Below are positions 50,490 to 58,221 of a stretch of 64,000 nt of DNA, piece after piece (within the stretch, counting starts at the first letter, position 1; the number at the start of each line of letters is the position of its first letter). The DNA is from Larkinella terrae (GTDB lineage: Bacteria > Bacteroidota > Bacteroidia > Cytophagales > Spirosomataceae): the NCBI RefSeq assembly GCF_009668025.1, contig NZ_WJXZ01000014.1, forward strand, positions 1,136,448 to 1,200,447, written 5' to 3'. The notes below the pieces were generated by a model, which worked only from the letters and a program-made list of their open reading frames with translations, did not search any database and was not told the DNA's origin. The position numbers were made by a program, and so were the translations under genes.

Positions 50490-52250
50490 ATGAATTCCAT
50501 TCTACGATGGTTCGGCCGGGGAGCCGCCCTGCTTTTGCTGGCGGGTGCACTACCGGTTTGGGCCCAATCTGTTGACGAATCCCTGACGCCTTTACCCACC
50601 GATCGGGTTCCTTCACCGCCTGCCAACTGGAAACCGGCGGCCTCAATTCTGGTGAATCCCTTCAAGTCCGATGTGAAAACAAAAACCGGATCGGGCATTC
50701 TGGTCGGAACCGCCGGTCAGCCGCTAACCCTACTGACCAACGCCAGCGACGTCCGGCTGGTCATGGACGTGCTGCTTTCGCCGGGTGCGGAAGCCACCCT
50801 TTCGTTTGGTTCTACCGGCATCCGGCTGGCCGATACCTGGGGAAAACCGGACGTAAATACCGCTACTTCGGGCGCGATCGAGGGCAGCACGGCTTTGCTG
50901 CCGCTGCAAAATGCCGGCAAAGCGCCTGGCTTGTGGCAACAACTGGAAGTGCAGATTCAGGGCGGGGGCAAAGGCCCGGCCACGCTGGAAAAAATGACGC
51001 TCAACGGAACGCTGATTCAGGAAAGCCTGGTATTGCCGAAAACGACCGGCGGAACCGGCGGCACGGTCGTGCTGACTGTAAAAACCGGTACGGTGGCGAT
51101 CCGGAATATTGGTTATCAGTTGATTACGGATCGACCGGTGGCGAAGCTGGCGAACATTCGCTACAAACTATACGAAAACAGAACGGAAACCACCTCCCCG
51201 GCGGAGCTGCCCAACCTGCGGCTGGTGAAGGAAGATACGGTTTCGGCCTTAACCTACGAAGTGGCATTCGGACAACCGCGCTGGCACGGCATTGTTTATA
51301 CGGGCGATCTGGTGGTTGATAAAACCGGTCCGTATACCATTGCGCTGCAGCAGGGCGGTTTTGCCTCGCTCCAGGTCGACGGCAAGGAGATTATTGCGAA
51401 CAAACGGCTCGATCTGGGCTATATGAACACGGCGAAAGTCAACCTGACGGCGGGAAAACATCCTTTTACGCTCTTTTTTGGCCGGTCGTGGCCCCGGCCG
51501 GGTCTGGGATTCTTTATTTCCGCGCCCGATACCAAGTTTCAGGCGTTGCACCCGCGCGCGTCGCTTCCCGAACCCGATCCTGTTGGCGAGATTGCCGTCG
51601 AAGCGGGGGCCAAACCGGCGGTGATCCGTTCGTTTGTTAATTTTGGTGCGAAAAAGAAAACGCATTGCCTTTCGGTCGGCAGCCCGTCGGGATTGAACTA
51701 CACCGTCGATCTGAATCAGGGAGCGCTGTTGCAGGTCTGGCGCGGCCAATTTGCCGATGTAACCGATATGTGGTACGAGCGCGGGGAACCGCAATTGTTG
51801 AAACCGCTGGGTACCGTAGCGGTGTTGTCGGCCCAGAATCCGCTGGCGCTGATGGCCAATTCCAGCCAGTACTGGCCCGATAGTCTGTCTGATAATGATT
51901 TCAAATACAAGGGGCTGTCGATGGATAAACAGGGTTATCCGATCACACATTTTCAGCTCCGCGATCTGGACATAACCGATGCGGTTTTGCCCGATGGCGA
52001 CGGCAAATCCATTACGCGCACCCTGACGGTAAAGGGACCGGATAACGAGACGCTGTATTGTCGGCTGGCGGTTGGTTCGACCCTGGAGGAAGTTGCCAAA
52101 GGGCTGTACGCCATCGACGGGAAGTATTTTGTCCGACTCGATTCGAAACTAAAACCGACGGTGCGCACCAGCTTCGGGCGGCAGGAACTGCTGATGCCGG
52201 TCGGGGTGAAAGGTGGTTCTGCGACGGTTCAATATTCACTTTTGTGGTAG
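50490..52250 (+). CDS. Large secreted beta-rich protein with PA14-like domain
   Basis: 586 residues with signal peptide (ending LPVWAQ). The first 150 residues resemble the concanavalin-like 3-keto-disaccharide-hydrolase (DUF1080, GH16-like) fold: FKSDVKTKTGSGILVG, SDVRLVMDVLLSPGAEATL. Residues 245-345 look like a PA14 domain (WHGIVYTGDLVVDKTGPYTI, GFASLQVDGKEI). The last part (THCLSVGSPSGLNYTVDLNQ, LLQVWRGQFADVTDMWYERG) matches an uncharacterised domain often found next to secreted propeller proteins. Transcription continues into csaA remnant and the propeller-cupredoxin gene, so the two secreted proteins may act together on a carbohydrate. Confidence 0.75.
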   Translation: MNSILRWFGRGAALLLLAGALPVWAQSVDESLTPLPTDRVPSPPANWKPAASILVNPFKSDVKTKTGSGILVGTAGQPLTLLTNASDVRLVMDVLLSPGAEATLSFGSTGIRLADTWGKPDVNTATSGAIEGSTALLPLQNAGKAPGLWQQLEVQIQGGGKGPATLEKMTLNGTLIQESLVLPKTTGGTGGTVVLTVKTGTVAIRNIGYQLITDRPVAKLANIRYKLYENRTETTSPAELPNLRLVKEDTVSALTYEVAFGQPRWHGIVYTGDLVVDKTGPYTIALQQGGFASLQVDGKEIIANKRLDLGYMNTAKVNLTAGKHPFTLFFGRSWPRPGLGFFISAPDTKFQALHPRASLPEPDPVGEIAVEAGAKPAVIRSFVNFGAKKKTHCLSVGSPSGLNYTVDLNQGALLQVWRGQFADVTDMWYERGEPQLLKPLGTVAVLSAQNPLALMANSSQYWPDSLSDNDFKYKGLSMDKQGYPITHFQLRDLDITDAVLPDGDGKSITRTLTVKGPDNETLYCRLAVGSTLEEVAKGLYAIDGKYFVRLDSKLKPTVRTSFGRQELLMPVGVKGGSATVQYSLLW

Positions 52251-52255
52251 TGTAA

Positions 52256-52593
52256 ATGGAAAACCGCATTACCTGGGCCGACTTCGAAAAAGTGGAGATC
52301 CGAACCGGCACCATCATCGCCGTTGACGCTTTTCCGGAGGCCCGTAAACCGCTTACAAACTCACGATCGATTTTGGATCAAACGGCGTTAAACGCTCGTC
52401 TGCACAGTTGACCCGGCTGTATCAACCGGACGATCTCCTTGGAATGCAGGTAGTTGCCGTTGTGAACTTTCCACCCAAACAGATTGCCACATTCCAAAGC
52501 GAATGCCTGGTTCTGGGGGCAATCGGCCACGATGGTGAAGTGACTTTGCTGCAAACCGAACGTAAAACCGAAAACGGCTCCCGAATTGCCTAG
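52256..52593 (+). pseudogene. csaA: csaA (tRNA-binding-domain chaperone) with a single-base frameshift
   Basis: ATG 52256 reads MENRITWADFEKVEIRTGTI and FPEARKP, then goes out of frame at about 52349-52351. The next frame continues exactly as the family: AYKLTIDFGSNGVKRSSAQLT, LLGMQVVAVVNFPPKQIATFQ, CLVLGAIGHDGEVTLLQTER, ending at TAG 52591-52593. One missing base (a G in CCGGCT) explains it. Both halves are well conserved, so the mutation is recent or is a sequencing error. CsaA is a small dimeric OB-fold protein, normally near 112 residues, with export-related chaperone activity. Confidence 0.88.
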
Positions 52594-52604
52594 TTATAAA
52601 ACTC

Positions 52605-54605
52605 ATGAAAAACAGACTCTCATTTCTCCTTTTCCCGCTCTTCCTGTCGTCACTCGCTCTGGCGCAGCGGCCTTTGACGGAAGACGATTATTACCGACTC
52701 ATTACTATTCCCATGCCGGAGGCCGTTCAACTCGAAGTGGGAGGGATGGCCGTCCTGCCCGATGGTCGGCTGGGCGTTTCGACCCGCCGGGGCGAGGTTT
52801 GGCTTATCAGCAATCCGTACATGAAAGGGAGCCGTCAGCCGCAGTTCAAGCGGTTTGCATACGGCTTGCACGAACCGCTCGGATTGGCTTACCATAAAGG
52901 CGCTCTTTACGCAACCCAACGCGGTGAGCTGACGAAGATGATCGACACCGACGGCGATGATGAAGCCAACGAATACCAGTCCATTGTGAAATGGCCACTG
53001 TCCGGTAATTACCACGAATATTCGTACGGTCCGCTCTTTCTGCCCGACGGCGATATGATGATTACGCTCAATCTCGACTGGATTGGCTACGGTGCGAGTT
53101 TAGCCAAATGGCGGGGCTGGATGCTGAAAGTAAACGAAAAAGGAGAGCTGAAACCCTACGCAACGGGGTTGCGCTCGCCATCCAGTTTCCGGCAATTGCG
53201 CGATGGCAGCATTTTTTACACCGAAAACCAGGGCGACTGGGTTGGTTCGGGCCGGATGACGCACCTCGAACTGGGCGATTTTGCCGGTAACCCCGCCGGT
53301 TTGCGGTGGTCGTCGGAGCCGGGTTCGCCCATAAAACTGAAACCGGAAGATGTGCCAAGCACCGGCAAACCGATGCACGAAGTAGCCAAAACGGTTAAAG
53401 GGTTGAAAGTGCCAGCTATCTGGTTCCCGCATACCCTGATGGGAATTTCGACCTCTGATATTCTGGAAGACACCACGGCAAACCGGTTTGGCCCCTTCGA
53501 CGGGCAGTTGTTTGTTGGTGATCAGGGACATAGCAAAGTGATGCGGGTTTTTCTGGAGAAAGTCGACGGTGAATACCAGGGTGCCTGCTTCCCGTTCCGT
53601 TCGGGTTTTCAGTCCGGCATTCTGCGGATGGCCTGGGGCCTCGATGGCTCCATGTTTGTCGGGCAGACAAGTCGCGGCTGGGCGGCCACCGGCAAAGATC
53701 CGTTCGGAGTGCAACGGCTGGTCTGGACGGGACAGACGCCCTTTGAAATGAAAGCGATTCGCTCGATGCCCGACGGGTTTGAAGTGGAATTTACGCTCCC
53801 CGTTGACAAGAAAACCGCCAGCGATCTGGCGTCCTACAGCCTGAACAGTTTCACCTATAAATACCACCGGATTTACGGCAGCCCCGTCGAAGATGCGCGC
53901 CCCGTGCCCATTCGGGGCGTTGTGGTTTCGGATAATGGCTTAAAAGTGCGGATTGTGGCCGATACGGTTTTGCGTGAAGGGTATGTTCACGAGGTCAAAG
54001 CCGAGGGACTGAAGTCGGCGGCTGGCCTGTCGTTGCTGCATAATACCGGTTACTACACGCTTAACCACATTGCTCCGGGTACGAAACTGACCATTGCGGC
54101 CCCCGTTAAACACAACCACGGCGACATGGCAATGGCTTCCACGAAAACGGAACCGCCGGTTTCGGGCGCAAAAGGAAAATCGGCCGCGGGAGCAAAACGG
54201 GTGACCGAGCAGCCCGCCGACTGGACCAACGGCCCCGACCAGGTTATCACGATTGGTACCGTGCCGGGTCTGAAATTTGACAAAACACAGGTGGAAGTAA
54301 AAGCCGGTAGCCGCATTCGCTGGGTGTTCAACAACAATGACGATATGCTGCACAATTGCGTGATCGTGAAGCCCGCAACGGCCAATGCGGTCGGCGATGC
54401 GGCATTGCGGCTGAACCTGAACGGCTCCAAAATGCAATACGTGCCGGTTACCCCGAACGTGTTGTTTCACACCAATCTGCTTCAGCCCGAAAGCTCTGAA
54501 TCGCTTTACTTCGTGGCACCAGCGACCCCGGGGGATTATCAGTTTGTCTGCACATTTCCGGGGCATTCCTCTCTCATGCAGGGTGTTATGAAAGTCGTTA
54601 AATAA
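52605..54605 (+). CDS. Secreted beta-propeller protein fused to a type-1 copper (azurin-like) domain
   Basis: 666 residues with a signal peptide (MKNRLSFLLFPLFLSSLALA). Residues 40-400 form a propeller like those of heme/PQQ-type dehydrogenases (LPDGRLGVSTRRGEVWLI, YGPLFLPDGDMMITLN, GLRSPSSFRQLRDGSIFYTE, WFPHTLMGISTSDIL). A linker rich in Lys/Ala/His leads to a cupredoxin domain (545-666). The copper ligands are H in DDMLHNC and C, H, M in VCTFPGHSSLM, with C+5 = H and H+4 = M, the azurin spacing. The copper domain can take or give electrons, so this looks like an oxidoreductase with a built-in carrier. Confidence 0.85.
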   Translation: MKNRLSFLLFPLFLSSLALAQRPLTEDDYYRLITIPMPEAVQLEVGGMAVLPDGRLGVSTRRGEVWLISNPYMKGSRQPQFKRFAYGLHEPLGLAYHKGALYATQRGELTKMIDTDGDDEANEYQSIVKWPLSGNYHEYSYGPLFLPDGDMMITLNLDWIGYGASLAKWRGWMLKVNEKGELKPYATGLRSPSSFRQLRDGSIFYTENQGDWVGSGRMTHLELGDFAGNPAGLRWSSEPGSPIKLKPEDVPSTGKPMHEVAKTVKGLKVPAIWFPHTLMGISTSDILEDTTANRFGPFDGQLFVGDQGHSKVMRVFLEKVDGEYQGACFPFRSGFQSGILRMAWGLDGSMFVGQTSRGWAATGKDPFGVQRLVWTGQTPFEMKAIRSMPDGFEVEFTLPVDKKTASDLASYSLNSFTYKYHRIYGSPVEDARPVPIRGVVVSDNGLKVRIVADTVLREGYVHEVKAEGLKSAAGLSLLHNTGYYTLNHIAPGTKLTIAAPVKHNHGDMAMASTKTEPPVSGAKGKSAAGAKRVTEQPADWTNGPDQVITIGTVPGLKFDKTQVEVKAGSRIRWVFNNNDDMLHNCVIVKPATANAVGDAALRLNLNGSKMQYVPVTPNVLFHTNLLQPESSESLYFVAPATPGDYQFVCTFPGHSSLMQGVMKVVK

Positions 54606-54632
54606 CAATATAATTGTATACTTTCCTGAAAG

Positions 54633-54667
54633 TAGGTGATTAAACTTAGATTTTAATCACCTATTTT
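54633..54667 (+). terminator. Terminator after the propeller-cupredoxin gene
   Basis: TAGGTGATTAAA (54633-54644) and TTTAATCACCTA (54652-54663), a perfect 12-bp stem followed by TTTTT, directly before the next ATG at 54669. The kinase gene therefore starts right at this stem, so its promoter must lie within or before it. Confidence 0.8.
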
Positions 54668-54668
54668 T

Positions 54669-55997
54669 ATGTTTGGTTACATCGGAAACGCCTTGAAAAA
54701 AACTTTACTCCTTCCCAATTTACGAAACGTTTTTTCCTCGCTGGTTGGCAAACCGGGAGAAGCTACAGTCGAAAGCCGGATATTCAATTCTATTTGTGTG
54801 GTGGGAATAGCGGCAATGTTTTATAACATTCCGTTTAATTACTACATCGGATTGACGGAGGCCTCTGTCATTTCAATCATTCTCTGTTTCGTCTTTCTAT
54901 TTCTGTATTATTTATCCCGAATCAGAAACAAATTTTATATCAGCATCACCGCTGGCGGGATTTTAATTAATATCCTGTTAGGGATTAATTATTTCTTTAA
55001 CGCCGGAGTTATTGGATCTTCCCTTCTTCTATTTATCCTGATTTATTCGCTGTTATCCATTACCTCTCCCAGACGGCAGCAATTGTTCTGGTTTATGCTA
55101 AATCTGGTCGTCGTATTTAGTGTGCTGATCATTGAATATAATTATCCGGAAAGTGTTGTTGGGAATTATTCAAGCCGTTCCAATCAGATTACTGATGTGG
55201 CATCAACGTACTTGGTCGGCATTATCTTAATCTACCTGGCAGCGTATTTTTTCAGGAAAGCCTATAAGGCCGAGCAGCAGTTGGTGGAAGAAAAGTCCGT
55301 CGTGCTGGAACAGCTCAATGCGGAGAAAAACAAGTTATTTTCCATTATTTCGCATGATTTACGTTCGCCCCTGGCTTCCGTTCAGCATTACCTCCAGATT
55401 CTGGGCGAGACCGACGGGGATGATTTGCAAAAAAAGAAAATCGAGTCCGAACTGCTGTTTGTCGTGGGCAATACGCAGGAGATGCTGAATAATTTATTGG
55501 CCTGGTCAACGAGCCAGATGGTTGGCAAGAAAGCGATTCTTTCCAGCGTCAGTGTCTCCTCCATTCTTAAACCCGTTCTGGAAATTTATAAGCCACTGGC
55601 CGTTAAGAAAAGTATCCAGCTAACGCACTCAATTGATGAGTCGTTATGCGTTTTAGCCGACAGTAATATGCTGGAATTGATTGTGCGCAATCTGCTGGGA
55701 AATGCGATAAAATTTACCCCATTGGGCGGATCGATCCGCGTAGAAACCGTTCTGTTTAAAACTGATGTACAGATCGTGATAAAAGACAACGGAGACGGAA
55801 TCAGCGATGAGGATAAATCGTATATTTTCTCTTTAAAATCACGATCCACGTACGGTACGGACAACGAAAAAGGGGTTGGTCTCGGCCTTTTTCTTTGCCA
55901 GGAATACGCGGAAGAGCAGAACGGAAAACTCTGGTTTGAAAGTGAACAGGGCATCGGAACCAGCTTCTACCTGTCATTGCCGATTGCGGTTTTCTGA
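54669..55997 (+). CDS. Membrane sensor histidine kinase, orphan
   Basis: 442 residues. Five or six membrane helices between residues 38 and 195 (ICVVGIAAMFYNIPF, ASVISIILCFVFLFLYYL, GGILINILLGINYF, SSLLLFILIYSLLSI, LFWFMLNLVVVFSVLII, YLVGIILIYLAAYFF), then a short coiled coil and the HisKA domain with H229 in FSIISHDLRSPLASVQHYL. The ATPase has NLLGNAIKFTP, IKDNGDGISDED and GVGLGLFLCQEYAEEQNG. Sequence is AT-richer than the neighbours. No response regulator is adjacent; the LuxR-type one at 10712 is far away. The helix bundle without a periplasmic domain suggests sensing within the membrane. Confidence 0.92.
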   Translation: MFGYIGNALKKTLLLPNLRNVFSSLVGKPGEATVESRIFNSICVVGIAAMFYNIPFNYYIGLTEASVISIILCFVFLFLYYLSRIRNKFYISITAGGILINILLGINYFFNAGVIGSSLLLFILIYSLLSITSPRRQQLFWFMLNLVVVFSVLIIEYNYPESVVGNYSSRSNQITDVASTYLVGIILIYLAAYFFRKAYKAEQQLVEEKSVVLEQLNAEKNKLFSIISHDLRSPLASVQHYLQILGETDGDDLQKKKIESELLFVVGNTQEMLNNLLAWSTSQMVGKKAILSSVSVSSILKPVLEIYKPLAVKKSIQLTHSIDESLCVLADSNMLELIVRNLLGNAIKFTPLGGSIRVETVLFKTDVQIVIKDNGDGISDEDKSYIFSLKSRSTYGTDNEKGVGLGLFLCQEYAEEQNGKLWFESEQGIGTSFYLSLPIAVF

Positions 55998-56111
55998 TGC
56001 GTGGGAAGAATCGCCAGCGTATTCGATGGAAATCAGATTTAAGAACGTTTTCTGAGCCGGTTTTCGTTGCCCGAATTGCCTCCGGGCAACGAAAAACTCA
56101 CTCATTCAAAC

Positions 56112-56756
56112 TCAATACCCGATTGTAAACCGCTGGCGGATGTGTTGCGGTTTTTCCAACTCGTCGAGCACGGCGACCGACAGGTCTTCGACCGACACTT
56201 TACTGACGCCATTTTCGTCAAAAACCGGTTGATTCAACCCTTTGCGGAATTCACCGGTCCGTTCGCCGGGTTCCAGCAGAATGGCCGGGCTTAAAAACGT
56301 CCAGTCCAGATCTCCCTCTTTTTGCAGAATGTTCAGGTAATCACGGGCGCTCAGGGCTCCCGCTTTCCACTCGACCGGAAACTGGGGCGTATCAACCAGT
56401 TGAAGGCCCGGCGCAGCTTCCAGACTTCCGGCCCCACCAATCACCAGCAAGCGTTTGATACCGGCTTTTTTCACGCCCTCCTGAATGGCCAGCGAACCCG
56501 CCAGGTGGTCGTTGTAAATATTGGGATTGGTCCAGCCGCCGTTGTAAGCACTCAAAACGGCATCGTGACCGGCTACCAGTTTTGCCACTTCGTCCGCGTT
56601 CAGCACATCGCCCTGGACGAGTGTCAGGTGCGGGTTTTCAACTGTTACTTTTTCCGGATTCCGGGCAATTGCCGTTACTTCATGGCCACGGAGTAAAGCT
56701 TCTTTCAGCAAGTGCGAACCTACGTATCCTGTGGCTCCAATCAGTGCAATTTTCAT
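56112..56756 (-). CDS. NAD(P)H-binding Rossmann protein (YwnB-like)
   Basis: 214 residues. The N-terminus MKIALIGATGYVGSHLLKEALLRGHEVTAIARNPEK is the GxxGxxG dinucleotide site of atypical short-chain dehydrogenases. LTLVQGDVLNADEV and VIGGAGSLEAAPGLQLVD are typical of the YwnB/YesF-like group. Likely a flavin- or NADP-linked reductase of the redox-stress type. It is paired with an Rrf2-type repressor gene 75 bp upstream on the same strand, as ywnB is with ywnA in Bacillus subtilis. Its own upstream gap carries an operator-like dyad, see 56791. Confidence 0.88.
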   Translation of the reverse strand: MKIALIGATGYVGSHLLKEALLRGHEVTAIARNPEKVTVENPHLTLVQGDVLNADEVAKLVAGHDAVLSAYNGGWTNPNIYNDHLAGSLAIQEGVKKAGIKRLLVIGGAGSLEAAPGLQLVDTPQFPVEWKAGALSARDYLNILQKEGDLDWTFLSPAILLEPGERTGEFRKGLNQPVFDENGVSKVSVEDLSVAVLDELEKPQHIRQRFTIGY

Positions 56757-56790
56757 GGTTTTGTTTTTGTGTTTTATCGTGAAATTAATT

Positions 56791-56819
56791 AAAACTGTAA
56801 GTTATTTTATTACAGTTTT
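56791..56819 (-). promoter_or_regulatory. CTGTAA-N9-TTACAG operator upstream of the YwnB-like gene
   Basis: AAAACTGTAA (56791-56800) and TTACAGTTTT (56810-56819) form a perfect 10-bp inverted repeat with a 9-bp AT-rich centre. It lies 35-63 bp before the ATG at 56756. The same CTGTAA-N9-TTACAG dyad recurs at 57244-57264. Confidence 0.8.
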
Positions 56820-56831
56820 AGGTAAAAAAAA

Positions 56832-57242
56832 TTAATGAAACTGGTTGCTGAACTCCGCCAGCGTCTTTTGGTTCAATTGACCGATCAGGGCTTTCTCGGC
56901 ATCCTGAAAAAGAACATCGAGGTGGTTATTGATCTGGCGTCCGACCAGACAATCGGGATTCGGACTGTTGCGGGTTTGCCCGAGTAAAGCCGATTGCCGC
57001 ACGGCCTGGTATACTTCCGACAGCAGGATTTTCTCCGCCGGTTTGGCCAGGCGACTTCCGCCGTTCTTTCCTTCCTTGCTGATTATCAGACCTTTTTTTC
57101 GTAAATTACTGACTTCCTTCCGGATCAAAACCGGGTTGATGTTGACACTGCCGGCCAGGAAATCTGACGGTACCCATTCGCCACCGGCTTTGGCCAGCAG
57201 CGTCAAAATATGGATGGCGATTGAAAACCGGCTGTTGTTCAT
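56832..57242 (-). CDS. Rrf2-family repressor (YwnA-like)
   Basis: 136 residues: MNNSRFSIAIHILTLLAKAGGEWVPSDFLAGSVNINPVLIRKEVSNLRKKGLI is the Rrf2 winged helix-turn-helix, with the wing SKEGKNGGSRLAKPAEKILL. A single cysteine (in PDCLVGRQ) is present, not the three of iron-sulfur IscR/NsrR types. This matches the cluster-free, thiol-sensing YwnA/CymR-like group. Two identical dyads, one directly before its own ATG and one before the next gene, imply that it controls itself and the YwnB-like gene. Confidence 0.92.
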   Translation of the reverse strand: MNNSRFSIAIHILTLLAKAGGEWVPSDFLAGSVNINPVLIRKEVSNLRKKGLIISKEGKNGGSRLAKPAEKILLSEVYQAVRQSALLGQTRNSPNPDCLVGRQINNHLDVLFQDAEKALIGQLNQKTLAEFSNQFH

Positions 57243-57243
57243 T

Positions 57244-57264
57244 CTGTAATGTTATTTGTTACAG
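57244..57264 (-). promoter_or_regulatory. CTGTAA-N9-TTACAG operator directly before the Rrf2-type ATG
   Basis: CTGTAA (57244-57249) and TTACAG (57259-57264) around a 9-bp AT-rich centre sharing GTTATTT with the site at 56791. It ends one base before the start codon, so a bound repressor would block transcription start or ribosome loading. Confidence 0.8.
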
Positions 57265-57379
57265 TACAAATCCTGTTGCTAAATAATTCCGGGTTATTGA
57301 ATTTTTTTGGTAATAGGAGAATAGTTCTCCCGTTTTTCCTTATTATCGGGTAGAATACCAAAATCGTGCGTACATTCCT

Positions 57380-57901
57380 ATGCGATCTGTTCATTTAATT
57401 CTGTTTTTTCTGAGTGTTTTGGGAACGGCTTTGGCGCAGCGCCCTGCTGATTCTACCTTTTACCGTCCCGGTCCTGCGGTTCCGGCTCATTTGAAACCAA
57501 TCGAGCGGTCGTTTGGCTCGTATTATTACGGCGGAAAACGGCTGCGGTCACCGAATTCGCTGGAAATTCCGTTTAATGAATTAAATGATCCGATCGTAAA
57601 CCGCCATTTTCGGACGTATCGCACATTTGTGGTGATCGGACAGGTGGTTGCCGCGGTGCCTTTGATCTACGTTCTGACCCGAAACCGGGGTACCTACACG
57701 CGTTCCGGCGAATATTGGACTGTATATTTTGGCTCCATTGGGGCTACCTTAGGGCTATCACTCATCGGTAACTCGAAAGTCCGAAAAGCCGTTACGGAAT
57801 ATAACCGATCTCTGGCAAACGCGCGCTTCGGGTTTTCGATACAACCGCTTCCGGGAACCACTCAAACCGCCTTTGGCGTAAGTTTAGTCCAACGATTATG
57901 A
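57380..57901 (+). CDS. Hypothetical exported membrane protein (173 residues)
   Basis: Signal peptide MRSVHLILFFLSVLGTALAQ, then PADSTFYRPGPAVPAHLKPI. Two further hydrophobic stretches, FVVIGQVVAAVPLIYVL and YFGSIGATLGLSLIG, indicate membrane insertion. The C-terminal AFGVSLVQRL could be a beta strand. I do not recognise a family. Its stop overlaps the start of the next gene by 4 bp (ATGA), and the M28 peptidase follows, so all three are probably one operon. Confidence 0.65.
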   Translation: MRSVHLILFFLSVLGTALAQRPADSTFYRPGPAVPAHLKPIERSFGSYYYGGKRLRSPNSLEIPFNELNDPIVNRHFRTYRTFVVIGQVVAAVPLIYVLTRNRGTYTRSGEYWTVYFGSIGATLGLSLIGNSKVRKAVTEYNRSLANARFGFSIQPLPGTTQTAFGVSLVQRL

Positions 57902-58200
57902 AAGAGCACGAGTCAGAAGAGGAGGCCACCAATCTGAATTTTCGGGAATTGTTTTCCGAAGACGAAACCCGTGAGTTCTACCAACCGGAACTCCTGTTGC
58001 CTACGCGCCGGATTGCCTTCTGGTCGCTCGGAGCATCGGTTTTACTGGCTGGCGCTCTGGTGGCTTCCTGGCTGAATGAACAACACCGCGCCGTTGTGCG
58101 CCCGAAGCCGATCCCGAGGTTTACCAAAAGTTCGACGCAGCGCCCGACCCGACGCAGTAAAACCGATACGACGCTGGATCTTCGTCAGCAGTCCCATTAA
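57898..58200 (+). CDS. Hypothetical single-pass membrane protein (100 residues)
   Basis: An acidic N-terminus (MKEHESEEEATNLNFRELFS), one membrane helix at about residues 38-58 (IAFWSLGASVLLAGALVASWL) and a basic, threonine-rich tail (TKSSTQRPTRRSKTDTT) outside. It looks like an anchor or adaptor. Overlaps the gene before by 4 bp and is 21 bp ahead of the M28 peptidase. No family recognised. Confidence 0.6.
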   Translation: MKEHESEEEATNLNFRELFSEDETREFYQPELLLPTRRIAFWSLGASVLLAGALVASWLNEQHRAVVRPKPIPRFTKSSTQRPTRRSKTDTTLDLRQQSH

Positions 58201-58221
58201 CTTAACTCATCAACTTACCGA

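Noticed and set aside
48923-52250. Single operon of the propeller genes
   Set aside because: 48923 is on the minus strand and 50490 on the plus strand; they are divergent and can only share a promoter region.
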